Assembly (NCBI GenBank): GCA_013398615.1
Contig: VZSR01000028.1
Span: 5,440,860-5,504,859, forward strand
Length of the DNA stretch: 64,000 nucleotides
Origin: Brachypodius melanocephalos
Taxonomy: Eukaryota > Chordata > Aves > Passeriformes > Pycnonotidae
Direction of reading: 5' to 3'
Shown: piece by piece, positions 53,450 to 64,000 of the stretch
Layout of the letters: each line of letters starts with the position of its first letter
Numbering within the stretch: the first letter of the stretch is position 1
Made by a program: the position numbers and the translations under genes
Notes under the pieces: generated by a model
The model's input: the letters and a program-made list of their open reading frames with translations, nothing else
What the model was told of the DNA's origin: nothing
The model's database searches: none

Positions 53450-53977
53450 GTGAGCAATGCCATGGACACAGCCAGCTGGGTGGGTTTTGTGTTGGCTCAC
53501 CCTCCAGTCTGGGTCTGGCAGGTGCAACACAATACAAATATGGTTAAGTGGCTTTCAGATCCAACTGAGGCCCAGAAGCAGGCTGCTTGTTTTCCCCACC
53601 AAGCCTGGCAGTGCACAAAGCCTGCTCAGGTGGGTCTGGGCTGCGTTCCCAGAACCAGGAGTGAGGGGAGCAGAGTGGGAAGATGGAGATTGGCCCCTCA
53701 ATGGAGCTTGGCCGAGTTCAGCAGGGCTCGTTGGCTCCAGCTCCGTGCCAGCCTTCCTGGATGTGCACCAGGATGTGCTGTGGTGCCTCTGCAAATAAAC
53801 TCTCCCAGAGTGGTGAGCCAAGGGAGAGAGAGGCTTCTGAGCTGGCTGGAGCCCAGCTCAGCGGTACCCAAATCACCTGCCATCACTCAGTGCCCTATCC
53901 CTGGGATAATACAGCTCACTGTGCTTGCACATAAATGCAAGAACCACCAGGCAGTAGCTCTGGCATTCCTTCTGTAA
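53450..53977 (+). other. GC-richer patch with the longest open frame (about 175 codons), no recognised product
   Basis: This is the longest stop-free stretch in the window. It begins at a GTG; the first ATG is four codons in, within 'gccatgg', which is close to a Kozak context. The predicted product is rich in Trp, Pro, Ala and Gln and contains no domain, signal peptide or membrane segment that I recognise. Two overlapping minus-strand frames and a second plus-strand frame are also open, as expected when GC rises and stops become rare. A possible poly(A) signal (AATAAA, 53795) lies inside the frame, and AAAGGTATG at its end resembles a donor. Alternatives are a lncRNA exon, a decayed LTR or a GC-rich pseudogene fragment. 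I do not call it a gene. Confidence 0.2.
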
Positions 53978-54038
53978 AGGTATGAAATGTTAATGAAATG
54001 CAGGAGAGAAATCCAGGCCTAAGAGAGGCAGTGCTAAA

Positions 54039-54094
54039 AATTCCTTGTATTAAGGAATTGTAGTGTAATGATAGTATTGTATTGTAATGATAGT
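54039..54094. repeat. small inverted repeat followed by a direct repeat
   Basis: 'aattcctt' (54039-54046) faces 'aaggaatt' (54052-54059) across a 5-bp loop. Next, 'gtaatgatagt' occurs at 54064-54074 and 54084-54094. No rho-independent-type or RNA-gene role is apparent. Confidence 0.8.
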
Positions 54095-54242
54095 GAAGCT
54101 TTGCAATGCATCATCTGTGTGTGCTGGGAAGCCTCCATAAGAGGACCCAAAATTACAACGGAATTGTTATTTAACTTTTCTTTACTGAGGCAGAAGCATG
54201 ACAATACTTTGAGCACTGGTTGGAAATAATAATGTAAACAAG

Positions 54243-54336
54243 TCCCTGGCAACCTTCCCTAACTGGCCATGCTTTGACCAAGAGATTGAAGTAGATGGTT
54301 TCTTAAGGGTCCCTTGATCCTACATGATTTTGTAGC
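54243..54336 (+). mobile_element. CR1 LINE 3' end fragment
   Basis: The stretch 'ccctaactggccatgctttg', 'agattgaagtagatggtttc' and 'gggtcccttgatcctacatg' follows the 3' end of a CR1 subfamily whose consensus has 'ggccctgctttgagca', 'ggactagatg' and 'aggtcccttccaac'. It is more diverged than the copies near 19.7 and 47.9 kb. The final octamers are reduced to 'atgattttgtag'. Confidence 0.8.
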
Positions 54337-54668
54337 CAAGACACAAAGGCTGACAGCAATGCCTTATTTTGCATACGGCATCTATTTTATGGATTCCATA
54401 TCCAGCATGTTCTATGGATTGCGTGCACAAATGTTTGTGTTTCAGAAGAGGTGGCTAGTAGTTGGTGGTGCAGCAGATGTTACCAGCACTCTATTTTTAT
54501 CATATTCTGCCTTTTAGTCAGGCAAGTTGGTGTTTAGTTCACATGAAGCGTATGTAATCAGCACACAGAACCCTTCTGACTTTCACCCTTAGTCAACCCT
54601 ACCCTGTAACTCTGATTCAGGCTCATAGATGGCATGTGAAAACCCAGGTAACTAATGTGGTGACTTAC

Positions 54669-54726
54669 TTTGGCAAGAGACAAAGTTTGTCTCTTGGGAA
54701 GTGATTGAGGATATTTTAAGTGGTCC
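54669..54726 (-). other. possible small exon, 58 bp, containing a perfect palindrome
   Basis: The minus strand carries a textbook acceptor ('tattttgctttttctgctag') and a strong AAA|GTAAGT donor 58 bp apart. Two frames are open; one reads 'DHLKYPQSLPKRQTLSLAK'. The interval contains the 23-bp perfect inverted repeat at 54674-54696, which would form a hairpin in the RNA. With no recognisable protein, a non-coding transcript exon is as likely as a coding one. Confidence 0.2.
54674..54696. repeat. perfect 23-bp palindrome, 11-bp arms, one-base centre
   Basis: Left arm CAAGAGACAAA, central G (54685), right arm TTTGTCTCTTG: an exact inverted repeat. Perfect arms of this length are unlikely by chance in 64 kb. 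It lies inside a possible 58-bp minus-strand exon. Confidence 0.95.
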
Positions 54727-55994
54727 CTAGCAGAAAAAGCAAAATACTGATTGGTCACAAGTTCTCCATGACAGCTGACAGGCAAAAGTAGCGTGCCAGG
54801 GTAGAAGTGATGTATTTTGAACAGTGATGACATGTTGAGTTAGAACATAAGGCAAATAGAATAACAACAGATTGATTGAGAGGGTGAGTGGAAATGTGAA
54901 ATTCGTGAGAGAAGATGAGTGTTGTAAAGTGGCCTTGATCGCATGCCCGATATGTTTGATTGCCATCTCTGCAGGCCTCGTGCCATTATCTTCAGGTAGA
55001 AAAAAATATGCATAAAAATCATTCAGCTCTCACTTTGAACAGTCATGTAACACTGCAAGCAACACAAGCAAGTAAAGAACCAAAGTGTTTGAAAATGTGA
55101 AACTTCCCATAGGAAGTGTAGTGGGGCGGTGAAAGGAAGGATTCCCTCATTGGAGATTGAAAAAGAAATTAATCCAACATCAAGGATTTGCTGTTTGCTT
55201 GTAAGCAATCCCATCCGGGTCAAAGCAAGGCAACACATTAGTCTTTTATGTTGCTATGAAGCAAAGCTTCCCTCTGGAGCAGACTTTCTCTCTGTATTTA
55301 ACAGTCTGCATGAAATCAGTTGCTTGAGCTGGGCTGCAGTTCAAGTGAATAATGTTCATCATGATGGGGTAGAAGGCTGGTGACCATTCAGGATTAGGCT
55401 GACATTGATAATCTGGTGTGAATATTATCAGAATGCTGGGCATTTCCCCAGCACCCATCTGTGTTTAGGTAAAGAATTTACTGATCTATGCATGTCCAAG
55501 CTTGACTTACTCTCCAAAGGTTTATTCTGCTTTATGTGCGATGCTGGGTCAAAACCTTGATGAGTCATGAAAGGCTGGCATTGATGACACCTTTAATTTA
55601 AATGAAAGTATTTAAGTAGGATCCTTTTGGATACAAAATCTTGTGGACTGCATAACAGATAAGCAATGTCAGCAGCTATTTACACAACATACATGGGTAA
55701 AAATTGAACAGTGGTAGTTTATTGGAGAGATAAATTTGAGAAGTTACTACACTGTTAAGTGAAACATCTATACTGAAACCTCTCCTGCTGTCTATTTTTC
55801 CTGCCTCTCTCATAATAGTTTTCCTTTAGCATGGTCTTCCAGTGATATTTGTTAGGCTATTTCCCTAATGGTTTGCAGTCTCTTTGCTATTTCCTTTTGA
55901 CAGACCCTGGGCTGAGCTGTCACTGCAGAATGCAGTTCTCAGCAGCATGAATTTACCAGCAGGCTTTGCAAGCAGTCGATGAGGTCAGGCTTAC

Positions 55995-56195
55995 CTGTCC
56001 AAATAGAGCCTTTTTAAAAAGCCAGCTGGGAGGTGAGAGAGGCCTGTGGCTCTGCAGCCCCATCTGCCTCCTATCAGGCACCACGTGCCTGAGCATCACC
56101 TTGCATAGTGCTGGAGTTCCAGGTCCTGCATCCATAGGTGAGGTCTCCATAAAGCAGAAATCAGCCCAAGCCACAAAGGATGGAATCGAGTTCAA
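55995..56195 (-). other. possible exon end with strong donor
   Basis: A CAG|GTAAGC donor lies on the minus strand at 55995. A frame open back to 56195 runs into it in phase 0. Inside that frame a strong acceptor ('gcctctctcacctcccag') would instead give a 31-bp exon, 55995-56025. The frame has no ATG at its upstream edge, though internal ATGs exist. No protein family is recognised. Confidence 0.15.
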
Positions 56196-56398
56196 ACCAT
56201 AGAAATAGGCAAGCTACCAAGGAGAAATTATTATGGATCTTTGTTTACATGCTGAAAGCCAAGGCACAGACAACTGTCCTTTCAGTCTAACAAGTCCTGG
56301 GACAGAATCCAGAGAGCCAGTTTGGTGTCCTGCCTTTATGGGGAATACCAAAGTCAAGATCTCCTGTCTGTGTGTGTCTGTACCTAGATAAACATGTG

Positions 56399-56438
56399 TC
56401 TGTCTATCTATCAATCTATCTATCCATCCACACACACA
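56399..56438. repeat. imperfect (TCTA/TCCA)n microsatellite with a short (CA)n end
   Basis: 'tgtctatctatcaatctatc' leads into 'tatccatccacacacacaag'. The array is short and interrupted. Confidence 0.85.
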
Positions 56439-56439
56439 A

Positions 56440-58659
56440 GCATGTTGTGCAAGGTCCTTTAGCTTTCACAGCACGGAATCCCTGTTGAAATGACCTGGCT
56501 CTGGGTCAGGTTCCAAACAATCCAGCAGGGAGACTGATGTGGGCTCTGGAAAGCGTTTAATGCCCAACAAGTGCTTAGCACAGAGCTTCGTATTAATCAC
56601 GTTGCAGCAAAATCAGCCGTGTGCTGTAGTGTACAGGCTAGAGCTCATGAAAAATTAATCTGCAGATATTCTTGGGCTCTGCAGAAAAAATAGCCCAAAT
56701 CCATGTTTCTCCTGAGAAAATTATCTAGTTTGAGAATTTTAAAAATATTGCCCACTGCTGTTACCTAATTCCATGGTGACTGTGAAGCAAATGAAGAGTA
56801 GCTATGAAGCAAAGTAAGCATGAGTATCTAAAATAAAATTTTCTTTGGGAAATACACAGAGCAGCTGGGGCAAAGGTACCTGCTATGCTGCCCTACAAGT
56901 ACTGTTTCCCATGTGTTTAAGATGAAAATATATGTTATGCTGGGTACTGTGAGCAGCAGAATAACTTATTTATCTCATTTTTCATAGTAACTCTAATTAT
57001 ATTTTACTGAAGACATCAATTTACTATAAACTGAAGTATATGTCTTATTACTGTTTTGCTGTTTTCAGAAGTCCATGGCATAAATAGTGAAGTGTTTGTT
57101 AGGAGATATTGAATACTGTAAGAATGTCTTGGCACTCCTTTTGAAAAGTCTCAATTAACAAGCATTCTAATTAAGAAAAAGGGAAAAAAATGCAGTGAAA
57201 ATTGAGACTCTCCATAAATTGTCATTTTTGCTTTTCAAATAACATGCATAGTTCTGTAATATAGCAGAACAATGTAAATGAAGCTCTAAAAATACACCAT
57301 ACGAGAAAGAGATTTTGAAACTCATGGAGAAAATTACAAACTTGTAATTAAAATAAGAAACCGAGAAAGTAACTATTTGTGGGCTCAGTCATAGAATAGC
57401 TCTATGCAATCAAATAAAAAGAATCTGTGGTATCTCCCCTGTTTCATGGAATTTAAATTTTTATTAATTCCACGTGCTGACCAAGCTTGCTGATGTCCAC
57501 TATAACCTGGTATCAAATTCAGCAGAGAGAAACTGTAAATATAAATAGGCCAAAGCAATAAATGAATTCAGAATGTTTTTTGAGAAAGAACATTTTCTTA
57601 AGAGAGAATATTTGTAGGCTTTCGTGGGGTCTTTGGGCAGTACACACTGACCTAGATCAAACTGGTGGTGCTGGGATTTTACCAGTCAAGAATATGCAGA
57701 GGAGGTGTTCTCAATTTTTTTGTAAATTATTTTGTGAATTGAAAACTACAGGTGCCCAAAAATGTCCTTAAGATCTCTCCATCCAAGATTTCCAGCAAGA
57801 GGCATTTGAAGAAGGCAATCTCCACAAGAGGAGATTTGTATGCTTTTTGAATTAGATAAGAAACCTGGAACTCAGTGCACCTTCTTAATGTACTATTCAT
57901 CACTTTGTGTTTATTTTAGGATCCTTGGGCCTTTTCCTTGTAGGTGGTCCTATTTCAGTTAAAAAATATCATGTTAGGGAGGTTCTATGGGTTGAACTCC
58001 CTCAGTTGATAGAAATGCCTTAACTAACAGCTGCCTGTAACCCAAGTGTGTTGTCATTCAGGTATTAACAGGACAGCAAAAATTAACTTCTGCTGCAAAG
58101 GGGTGATTTCCCGAGAGTATGGAAAATGAGTAATTACACTACTGAAGAACTTTCTAACTCTCTCTTCATTAAAGAGTAAAACCAATTTTTTTCCATGTCA
58201 AAGAAAAAAAAACCTTTGAAGAAGTTTGGGTGTGTCCCAGTGCAGGTCAGAATAGATTATTTTATAAACTGAAATTTTTATAGCTCGAGAGAGCTGTTTC
58301 TGACCAGAAATCAGTATTTTCACCAGCTGTTCACTCACTCTGCTCCCTTCTCTCCATGCACAATTTAACTCACATTGAGCTAAGGCAGTCTCTCCCTACA
58401 TAGATAATAACATGCCCCCTTTTTTCAGTTCATTGATACCTATGGCTGTGCTCAGATTGGTTTTAGTTCTTTTATTTTTATATATACATCTGTATGTGTA
58501 AGTTTTGCACCATTTACTAAACAGTGATGTAGCTCAGTAGGAGGAACATTAGTAAAATGAGCTCAGTGTTGTTTTGGGAGCAGGAATGTTGCCTCTGCAA
58601 CTTCAGAAGGCATTTTTAGAGTCCACATCTACATGAGAATAAAGCAATTCTATGGTCAC
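56440..58659. other. unique AT-rich sequence, nothing identified
   Basis: AT-rich, with TAATTA-type cores around 57150-57480 but no cluster as dense as 15000-16060. No transposon or RNA gene is seen. Confidence 0.65.
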
Positions 58660-59090
58660 AGAAGAAGGAAATGAAAGGAGAGGGAGGGAACAAGATTGCT
58701 TAAATTAAGGAAGGTGGTGGGGGGGGAAGCAAGAGAATATAATTGTTTTGTAACAAGTATAAATGCAAAGACCCAGCTCAGCTAAGGGTGAGGAGGAAGA
58801 GAGTGGTTGGTAGGAGGTTAAGAGAGCTGGCAGCAAGCAAACAGATTTAAGGAGTCAGCAGGCAGGAAAATGAGACACTTCTGAACTGGAGGTGGAAGCA
58901 AAGAAGGGAAGAAAATGAAGGGGAAGTGTTAAAGCTGCAGTTAAAGAAGGCGACAAAAGTGTGAGTGAGGATGAAAAGCAGTCATGCAAGGGAGTTGAAG
59001 CGAGGATGAAATATTGCAAGAGTTGGACAGAAAATATTTTAATGGAGAAGCAAGAGGAGGGGATGAAATGGGACTGAGAACAGTGCACTG
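58660..59090 (+). other. purine-rich, strand-asymmetric stretch
   Basis: The plus strand is dominated by A and G for about 430 bp ('gaaatgaaaggagagggagg', 'gtgaggaggaagagagtgg', 'ggaggtggaagcaaagaagg'). A milder version recurs at 59480-59640. Plus-strand frames are full of TGA and TAA, so it is not coding in that direction. The 114-codon minus-strand frame at 58855-59199 only mirrors the pyrimidine-rich complement (long Ser/Leu/Pro/Thr runs). Confidence 0.6.
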
Positions 59091-59649
59091 AATAATTCCC
59101 CCTGCTCTTCTTTTCATAGGAATCAGGGAAACACTGTGCCCACCCAATTCTGGTGGTGCATTTGTTCTGGGAGTGGGTGACACCAGATGGGTGCCTCACC
59201 TAATGACACTGTTTATGCTTTCTTCAAGTCAGGTGCAATTTGGTCTGTTTTTAGAGTATTTCTGTTCTGGGTGTTTCAGGAAATACGTGGTTACAGATTA
59301 AAGATGTGATGCCAGAAAAAGAGAGGCTCCTCTCTTCAAAATATTGCAACAAGCATGTGAGTAAATTCTGTTGATTTATAGCTGGAGAGTCCACAGTCTA
59401 TTTGTGCTGCAGAGGATTTAAACTTGGCAGGGTTTCTGCGTGTGTGGATTATTGTGTGCCCTGTGAAACCTTCATTGCTTCCACATTAAAGAAGGCAAAG
59501 TAGAAGAGGTGCAGGAAAGGGTTAAGGATATTAATGAATTTAGGATGGGCTTCAGGGAAGTGATCAGAAGCCACAGTGAGATCTCAATGTCAGGAATGAA
59601 GAGCAAAAGAAAAGGATGAAGGTGGAAGATGTAAACTGATAGTTCAGAA

Positions 59650-61499
59650 ACATAATGGATCCTGGTAAAAAATGGCACACAACACAAATTTGAAGCCATG
59701 TGTAGTTGTTTTAGGGGTGGGAAATGAAAGCATCACAAGATGGTAATAAGCAATTACTGGGAATTTAATTCCATTCTGTGTTTCTTCTACATTTTAAAAT
59801 GATAAAACACACAAGGCAAATCAGTAGAGGGGAAAGTCAATTACAGTAGCAAATCAATTAGGGTGAAGAGTCAAACCAATCAAAACTGCAAGGTAACTAA
59901 TGAAGGACAATTAGCAACAATAAATGGATTCAGCATTGCTCAGATTCAAAGAGGAAGGGGAGACACAAGTGACATCAGGCTTTGAAGAGTACAAAGGATG
60001 CTCTATTCAGAGGGGAAACACATTGTGGGCCTGACTCTTCATATTCAGTGGCTTTTAATTGCCAAATTCAGAATGTACCAGGATGAGGGGAAAATAATTT
60101 ATAAGCTTTTATATTTTTCCAGTGATATTTGCTGTCACTGTAATAAGGAGAGTCTAGTGCCCTGTGTAATTTGCCTCTTACCAATTTGATGGCTAATTCG
60201 AAATCCACTTAGTATTCCCTGTTGGCACCTGTAAGTTTTATTTATACCCCAACCCCTTGGAACCAGCTGTACTAAACTGTTTGAGTCTAGATGTCCTCAA
60301 TGGAAGATGTTCCTTCACTTCTGAAGGCGGAGAACGTGTGAGATACAGAGGACAGTGACAAGGCTGCCCTGTGCCTAAAATTATGCATTGCAAACACTCT
60401 CCAGGAAGGAAAGTATTCATGTGCCATTGTCAGTCTTGTCATCTAATTGTTGATTGACTAACCCCTGAATATAAGGAAAGAGCAGTTTAGTTTAAACCTG
60501 CCTGTGTTGATCCTTATTTAAACATTTTTATGTTACAGATCCTTCTTAATTTCTGTGAAGGACCAATGATCTTTTTGTAGCAGCCAAAAAACCCAATAAT
60601 GTTTTGGCCAAAAAAACCAATAATGTTTGCTGTGAAAGAGCAGAGATTAGGAATCCAAGCTGTGTTGCTGGTGGTGTTGGCATCTTTTATAGATTTCTAT
60701 TCAGTCTTGGGTAATACTTGACAATCTTCTTTATACCGAAGCACACTTCATTCTAAATTGTCCCCACAGAGAACAGCACTGCTTGATATATTCAGAATTA
60801 GATTGGCTAGATGAGCTTAATTCAAGAAAGTACTGAATTTGTCTGTGCTTCATCTATAATGCACTAAAAGGAAAATTCCCCAGCTAGACAAGTAAATTAT
60901 TAACTCATAAGTCTATGTGTTGTAATTTGTGTATAGTAATAACTTATCTTTAAGTAGGATTGAAAATGTATGTGGAGAATGTGAACAGAGTCAGAAATAA
61001 GTGGTTATTTTCAAACCCAGGGACTAGATGTGAGCCTGGGCTTCGCTGGAGAGGTCAGACTTTTGCCAGCTGAAGGTCACTGTGCTGGTCATGGAGTCTC
61101 CCAGACTTTTACAAGTGGCCCAGCAGCTGCTAGCAAACAAGTTTTGAGGTTCTTGGTTAGGATAAGATAAATCCAGGTGCATTTCTCCCAGCAGATCCAG
61201 CCAAGAACAAAGACAAGGTGATGAATGATGTAAAGGAAACGTTTTTTCATGTCTAATTTAGTTTCCAGAGATACCAACAACTGTATCCTTGCCAACAACA
61301 TTTTGAATTCTGAAATAAATTTGTTTCTTCATTCGATCTGTCCCTATGACTGGTGTGGAAATACTCAGCAGCTTTTTAAAAGGAGCTGGTTATTCTTACC
61401 CTTAATCCAATTTACTGCTCAGAAGGCCTAAACTTTTTTGACTGAAGAATACTTATTTTATCCCTAAGCCCCAGAACAAATCAAGTCAAGCTGTAATCA
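59650..61499. other. unique sequence, nothing beyond one short duplication
   Basis: Only the tandem duplication at 60584-60628 is notable. No open frame exceeds about 75 codons and no splice-framed segment stands out. Confidence 0.65.
60584..60628. repeat. tandem duplication of about 23 bp
   Basis: 'ccaaaaaacccaataatgtt' is repeated as 'ccaaaaaaaccaataatgtt' directly downstream, differing by one base. Confidence 0.9.
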
Positions 61500-62060
61500 A
61501 TAATTAAACTCTATATTTAGGTTATAAATCTGTACATAACACACACTGCAAGCATGTCCAAGTAGCTACTGGGCTGTAATAATCTTGATAACTCTGGTCT
61601 GTGCAGTTCTTTGTCATGCTTATTGTTTTGGCCTCTCAGAAGTGCTTTGCTCCTGTGAAGTGGATGCTATTTATTTGGAGTGTTTTCCCTGTCTAAAACA
61701 GCCAACAAGCCCCTTTTTTAGTACAGAAGTCGTAATGTGTTCTTTTCCGAAGAGTTCTTTTCCCTCGTGGCCCTGCTGAACAGTCTACCATGGTGGATCA
61801 AGAGTATTCTTGATTTTCCTGTCTGCTTAGCTAATTAAAATAACAAATCTTCACAGCTGTCTGCTTTGGATTCATCCTTATCGCCATAAACTAATTAAAA
61901 TAATGCAACTGGTTGCAACTCATTAAATATCAACTATGCTTTTCATATAAATATAAGCCTTCAAAAATCCATGAAATGAAACAAAAGCTTGATTCCTCTG
62001 CTCCTCCTTCCTTACCTAATTGTAACTATTTTCTTAAGATGCCTACATATTAATTTACAT
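61500..62060. promoter_or_regulatory. AT-rich block with duplicated TAATTA boxes
   Basis: The 13-mer 'ctaattaaaataa' occurs at 61831 and again exactly 60 bp later at 61891. Further TAATTA or AATTAAA cores lie nearby ('atcaataattaaactc', 'acatattaatttacat'). Spaced identical homeodomain-type boxes could mark an enhancer; a local duplication is also possible. Confidence 0.22.
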
Positions 62061-64000
62061 TTTCATCTGCGACTTTTCTTTTTTTTTTTCCCCTCTGATG
62101 CGTTCTTGGAATTGTATTTTTGTAGCCTCCCACTCCATATTTTTTCCTGTCACTCTTAAGTTTTCTCAAGAGGGAACTCAATATACTGGGGGTTTCTAGT
62201 CAGCCTAGCTGGGTACCCTACAGAATAAATGCTTGTTCAGAGCTTTCAAGTCAACTTAGTGGAGTAGGGGAATTGCAATAGGAAATATAATTTAAGAAAG
62301 CATTTAAGTGCTGGCTTAATTTGGTTTCCCACTGGTACCTTTATTCATGTGTTTTAATATGATACTGATTCAATACTGTGGTTTGCATGTAAAATTACTT
62401 CTGAAATGAAAGTGATGCAGTTTTCTTACTGTTGAGAGAGAAGATATCTCCAAAATGGAAATAATAAGCTTACTTTTATTGGATTTTTTTTTTTAAATCC
62501 AAACTAATATATGTGTCTCCTGAAAGCCATGGGGATTCTAATGTAACTGATTAGGCAGGCATATGTGTGCTTTAATGCTGTTTATAAAACAGTAGGATTT
62601 CACTGCTACTCTCCATTAAAAACCAAAAAAATCTAACAATTTTGTGGGGGATTTTTTCCTATACTGTAACTTAGAATTCTTCTCAGAGAATCATGTTTCT
62701 ACACGCTTTTGAAGCAAGTTTAATCATTTATTTACTGCAAGACCTTCCCTTTTAATTAGGTCTTTCCTGTCTTCCTTTTCATTCTATTTCCCCAAGAGAA
62801 ATTTTCCTTACACTCTTCTGTGCTGAACTTGACTTTTGTTTTGGCAGACCTACTTTTTAAGGGCTTCCTTACCTCTTCAACAGCTGACAGATATTTTTCC
62901 AGTACAAACAATTTAATAGCTTTCTGTCTTCATGGTCTTACTTTTCCCATTCACCGTTTCCTGGTTTGAAACGCTGTCTGGTCAAAAACAGACAACAAAC
63001 CTAAATGAAAATCTAGTTCTGGTTTGTTCCTCCCTGGTGTCTGTCTTTGGATCTGAAATTGCTTTAAAAGCCCAAGGAAGAAGACTCATCACAGCTCTGC
63101 ACAGCTGCCACCTGTCCTGCAGCAGAAAAACCTGCGTGTGTCCTCCTTTAAGGCAGTTTTCCAGAGAGGGTGTTGGCATGAGGGTTCCTCTTTGCAGGTG
63201 TAACTATCTGCATATTCCCTGATACCTGAATATCTGTCTATTTTATACGTAAAAAAAATTAGAATCCAGCTCTTTTAGCCAGACCCTGTTCAAAACACAA
63301 GACAAAATCAGGTGTTCTGCCTTTTCCCATTCTAGTGTTAAATGTGAAATGAAAGAGCTGGAGTGAGTCATAAAGGTTAAGGGATGTCTTCTAAAGGAGC
63401 AGGTCCCAAACTTTCCTCCTTTGTTCTGTCTCCTTGAAACTCGTCTCTCATTTCCTTTCACTTTTATGCCTTCATCAGACTTGTGCTTTCGTGCTCTCTA
63501 CTGAAATAAGTGCCAGAGAAAGCCTAAACTGTTCAATTTATAACATCCTTATTAAACATTGCAGGTACAAGACAATATATCAAAGGGAATCTCAATGAAG
63601 CAAGCATTATTATTAATGCTTTCCAAGTTGCTTTAAATTATAAGAAACAATCAAAATGCTATAAATGCCTTGCTCTCTTGCACTATGCTGCTGAGCTGCA
63701 ACAATGATTTGCCTTTTCAAGTTATTTAATTTGTTTTGAGCTTCCTGCCCATTCTTCAGTGTGGTATCAATGAGCAGACATCAAAGTTCACCTTGTTCAC
63801 TCTTGACAAAATTCAAATGAAGAGAAAAGCTATGATTTAAAGTAGCACCTGGGGAAATCAAAGGCTGGCACTGGCAGGAAGTGTGCACTTGCTCCACAGT
63901 TGCTTTTTTGTCATTTGAGATATTGGTAAGCTTCAGTTAAAGTCTGGTTTACTTATTTTCAGTGGTGAATAAGGCAGGGAAAGCCACTCTTGCAGAGAAA
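62061..64000. other. unique AT-rich sequence, nothing identified
   Basis: The longest frame, 96 codons at 62932-63222, has no recognisable domain. 'attgcaggtacaag' near 63560 resembles joined acceptor and donor sites but frames nothing. The window ends in unique sequence. Confidence 0.65.

Noticed and set aside
58855..59199. 114-codon minus-strand frame rich in Ser, Leu and Pro
   Set aside because: It is the complement of the purine-rich tract and reflects composition, not coding.
1..64000. tRNA, rRNA, snRNA and well-known microRNA sequences
   Set aside because: I looked for tRNA B-box-like strings, U6 and 5S landmarks and common microRNA mature sequences on reading through and saw none; a covariance-model search would be needed to exclude lesser-known RNAs.

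Overview
This window looks like non-coding nuclear DNA from a bird, possibly a songbird. The best evidence is five recognisable fragments of the CR1 LINE retrotransposon family. Several keep the bird-type 3' end: a 'gatgatc…aggtcccttccaac' block running into degenerate ATTCTATG-type octamers. The rest is AT-rich, poor in CpG, and thinly scattered with short low-complexity tracts. No complete protein-coding gene, rRNA, tRNA, known microRNA, CRISPR array or bacterial feature is visible. Reading frames are short, show no recognisable protein family, and are about what DNA of this composition gives by chance. The longest, about 175 codons at 53450-53977, is not convincing.

Layout. 1-19 kb is mostly unique AT-rich sequence with one good CTCF-like site (4788-4801), a possible minus-strand terminal exon (3601-3901), a 41-nt poly(A) run (12565-12605), a motif-rich AT-rich block that may be a conserved non-coding element (15000-16060), and a small CpG cluster (18863-19124). 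A plus-strand CR1 tail lies at 19625-19762. 20-37 kb is unique sequence with a second CpG-bearing patch (35222-35600) and several minus-strand open segments bounded by good splice-site matches. 37700-38720 holds the largest transposon copy, a minus-strand CR1 remnant of about 1 kb. Shorter CR1 tails follow at 44927-44975 (+), 47901-48072 (-) and 54243-54336 (+). A GC-richer patch occupies 53450-53980. A perfect 23-bp palindrome lies at 54674-54696, and a purine-rich strand-asymmetric stretch at 58660-59090.

The window is most likely intergenic sequence or part of very large introns. Three minus-strand candidate exons (33275-33509, 31032-31153, 20389-20446) are mutually phase-compatible and could belong to one transcript, but this many splice-framed open segments could arise by chance in 64 kb. 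They are given as leads, not as an established gene. I found no clear new biological system.
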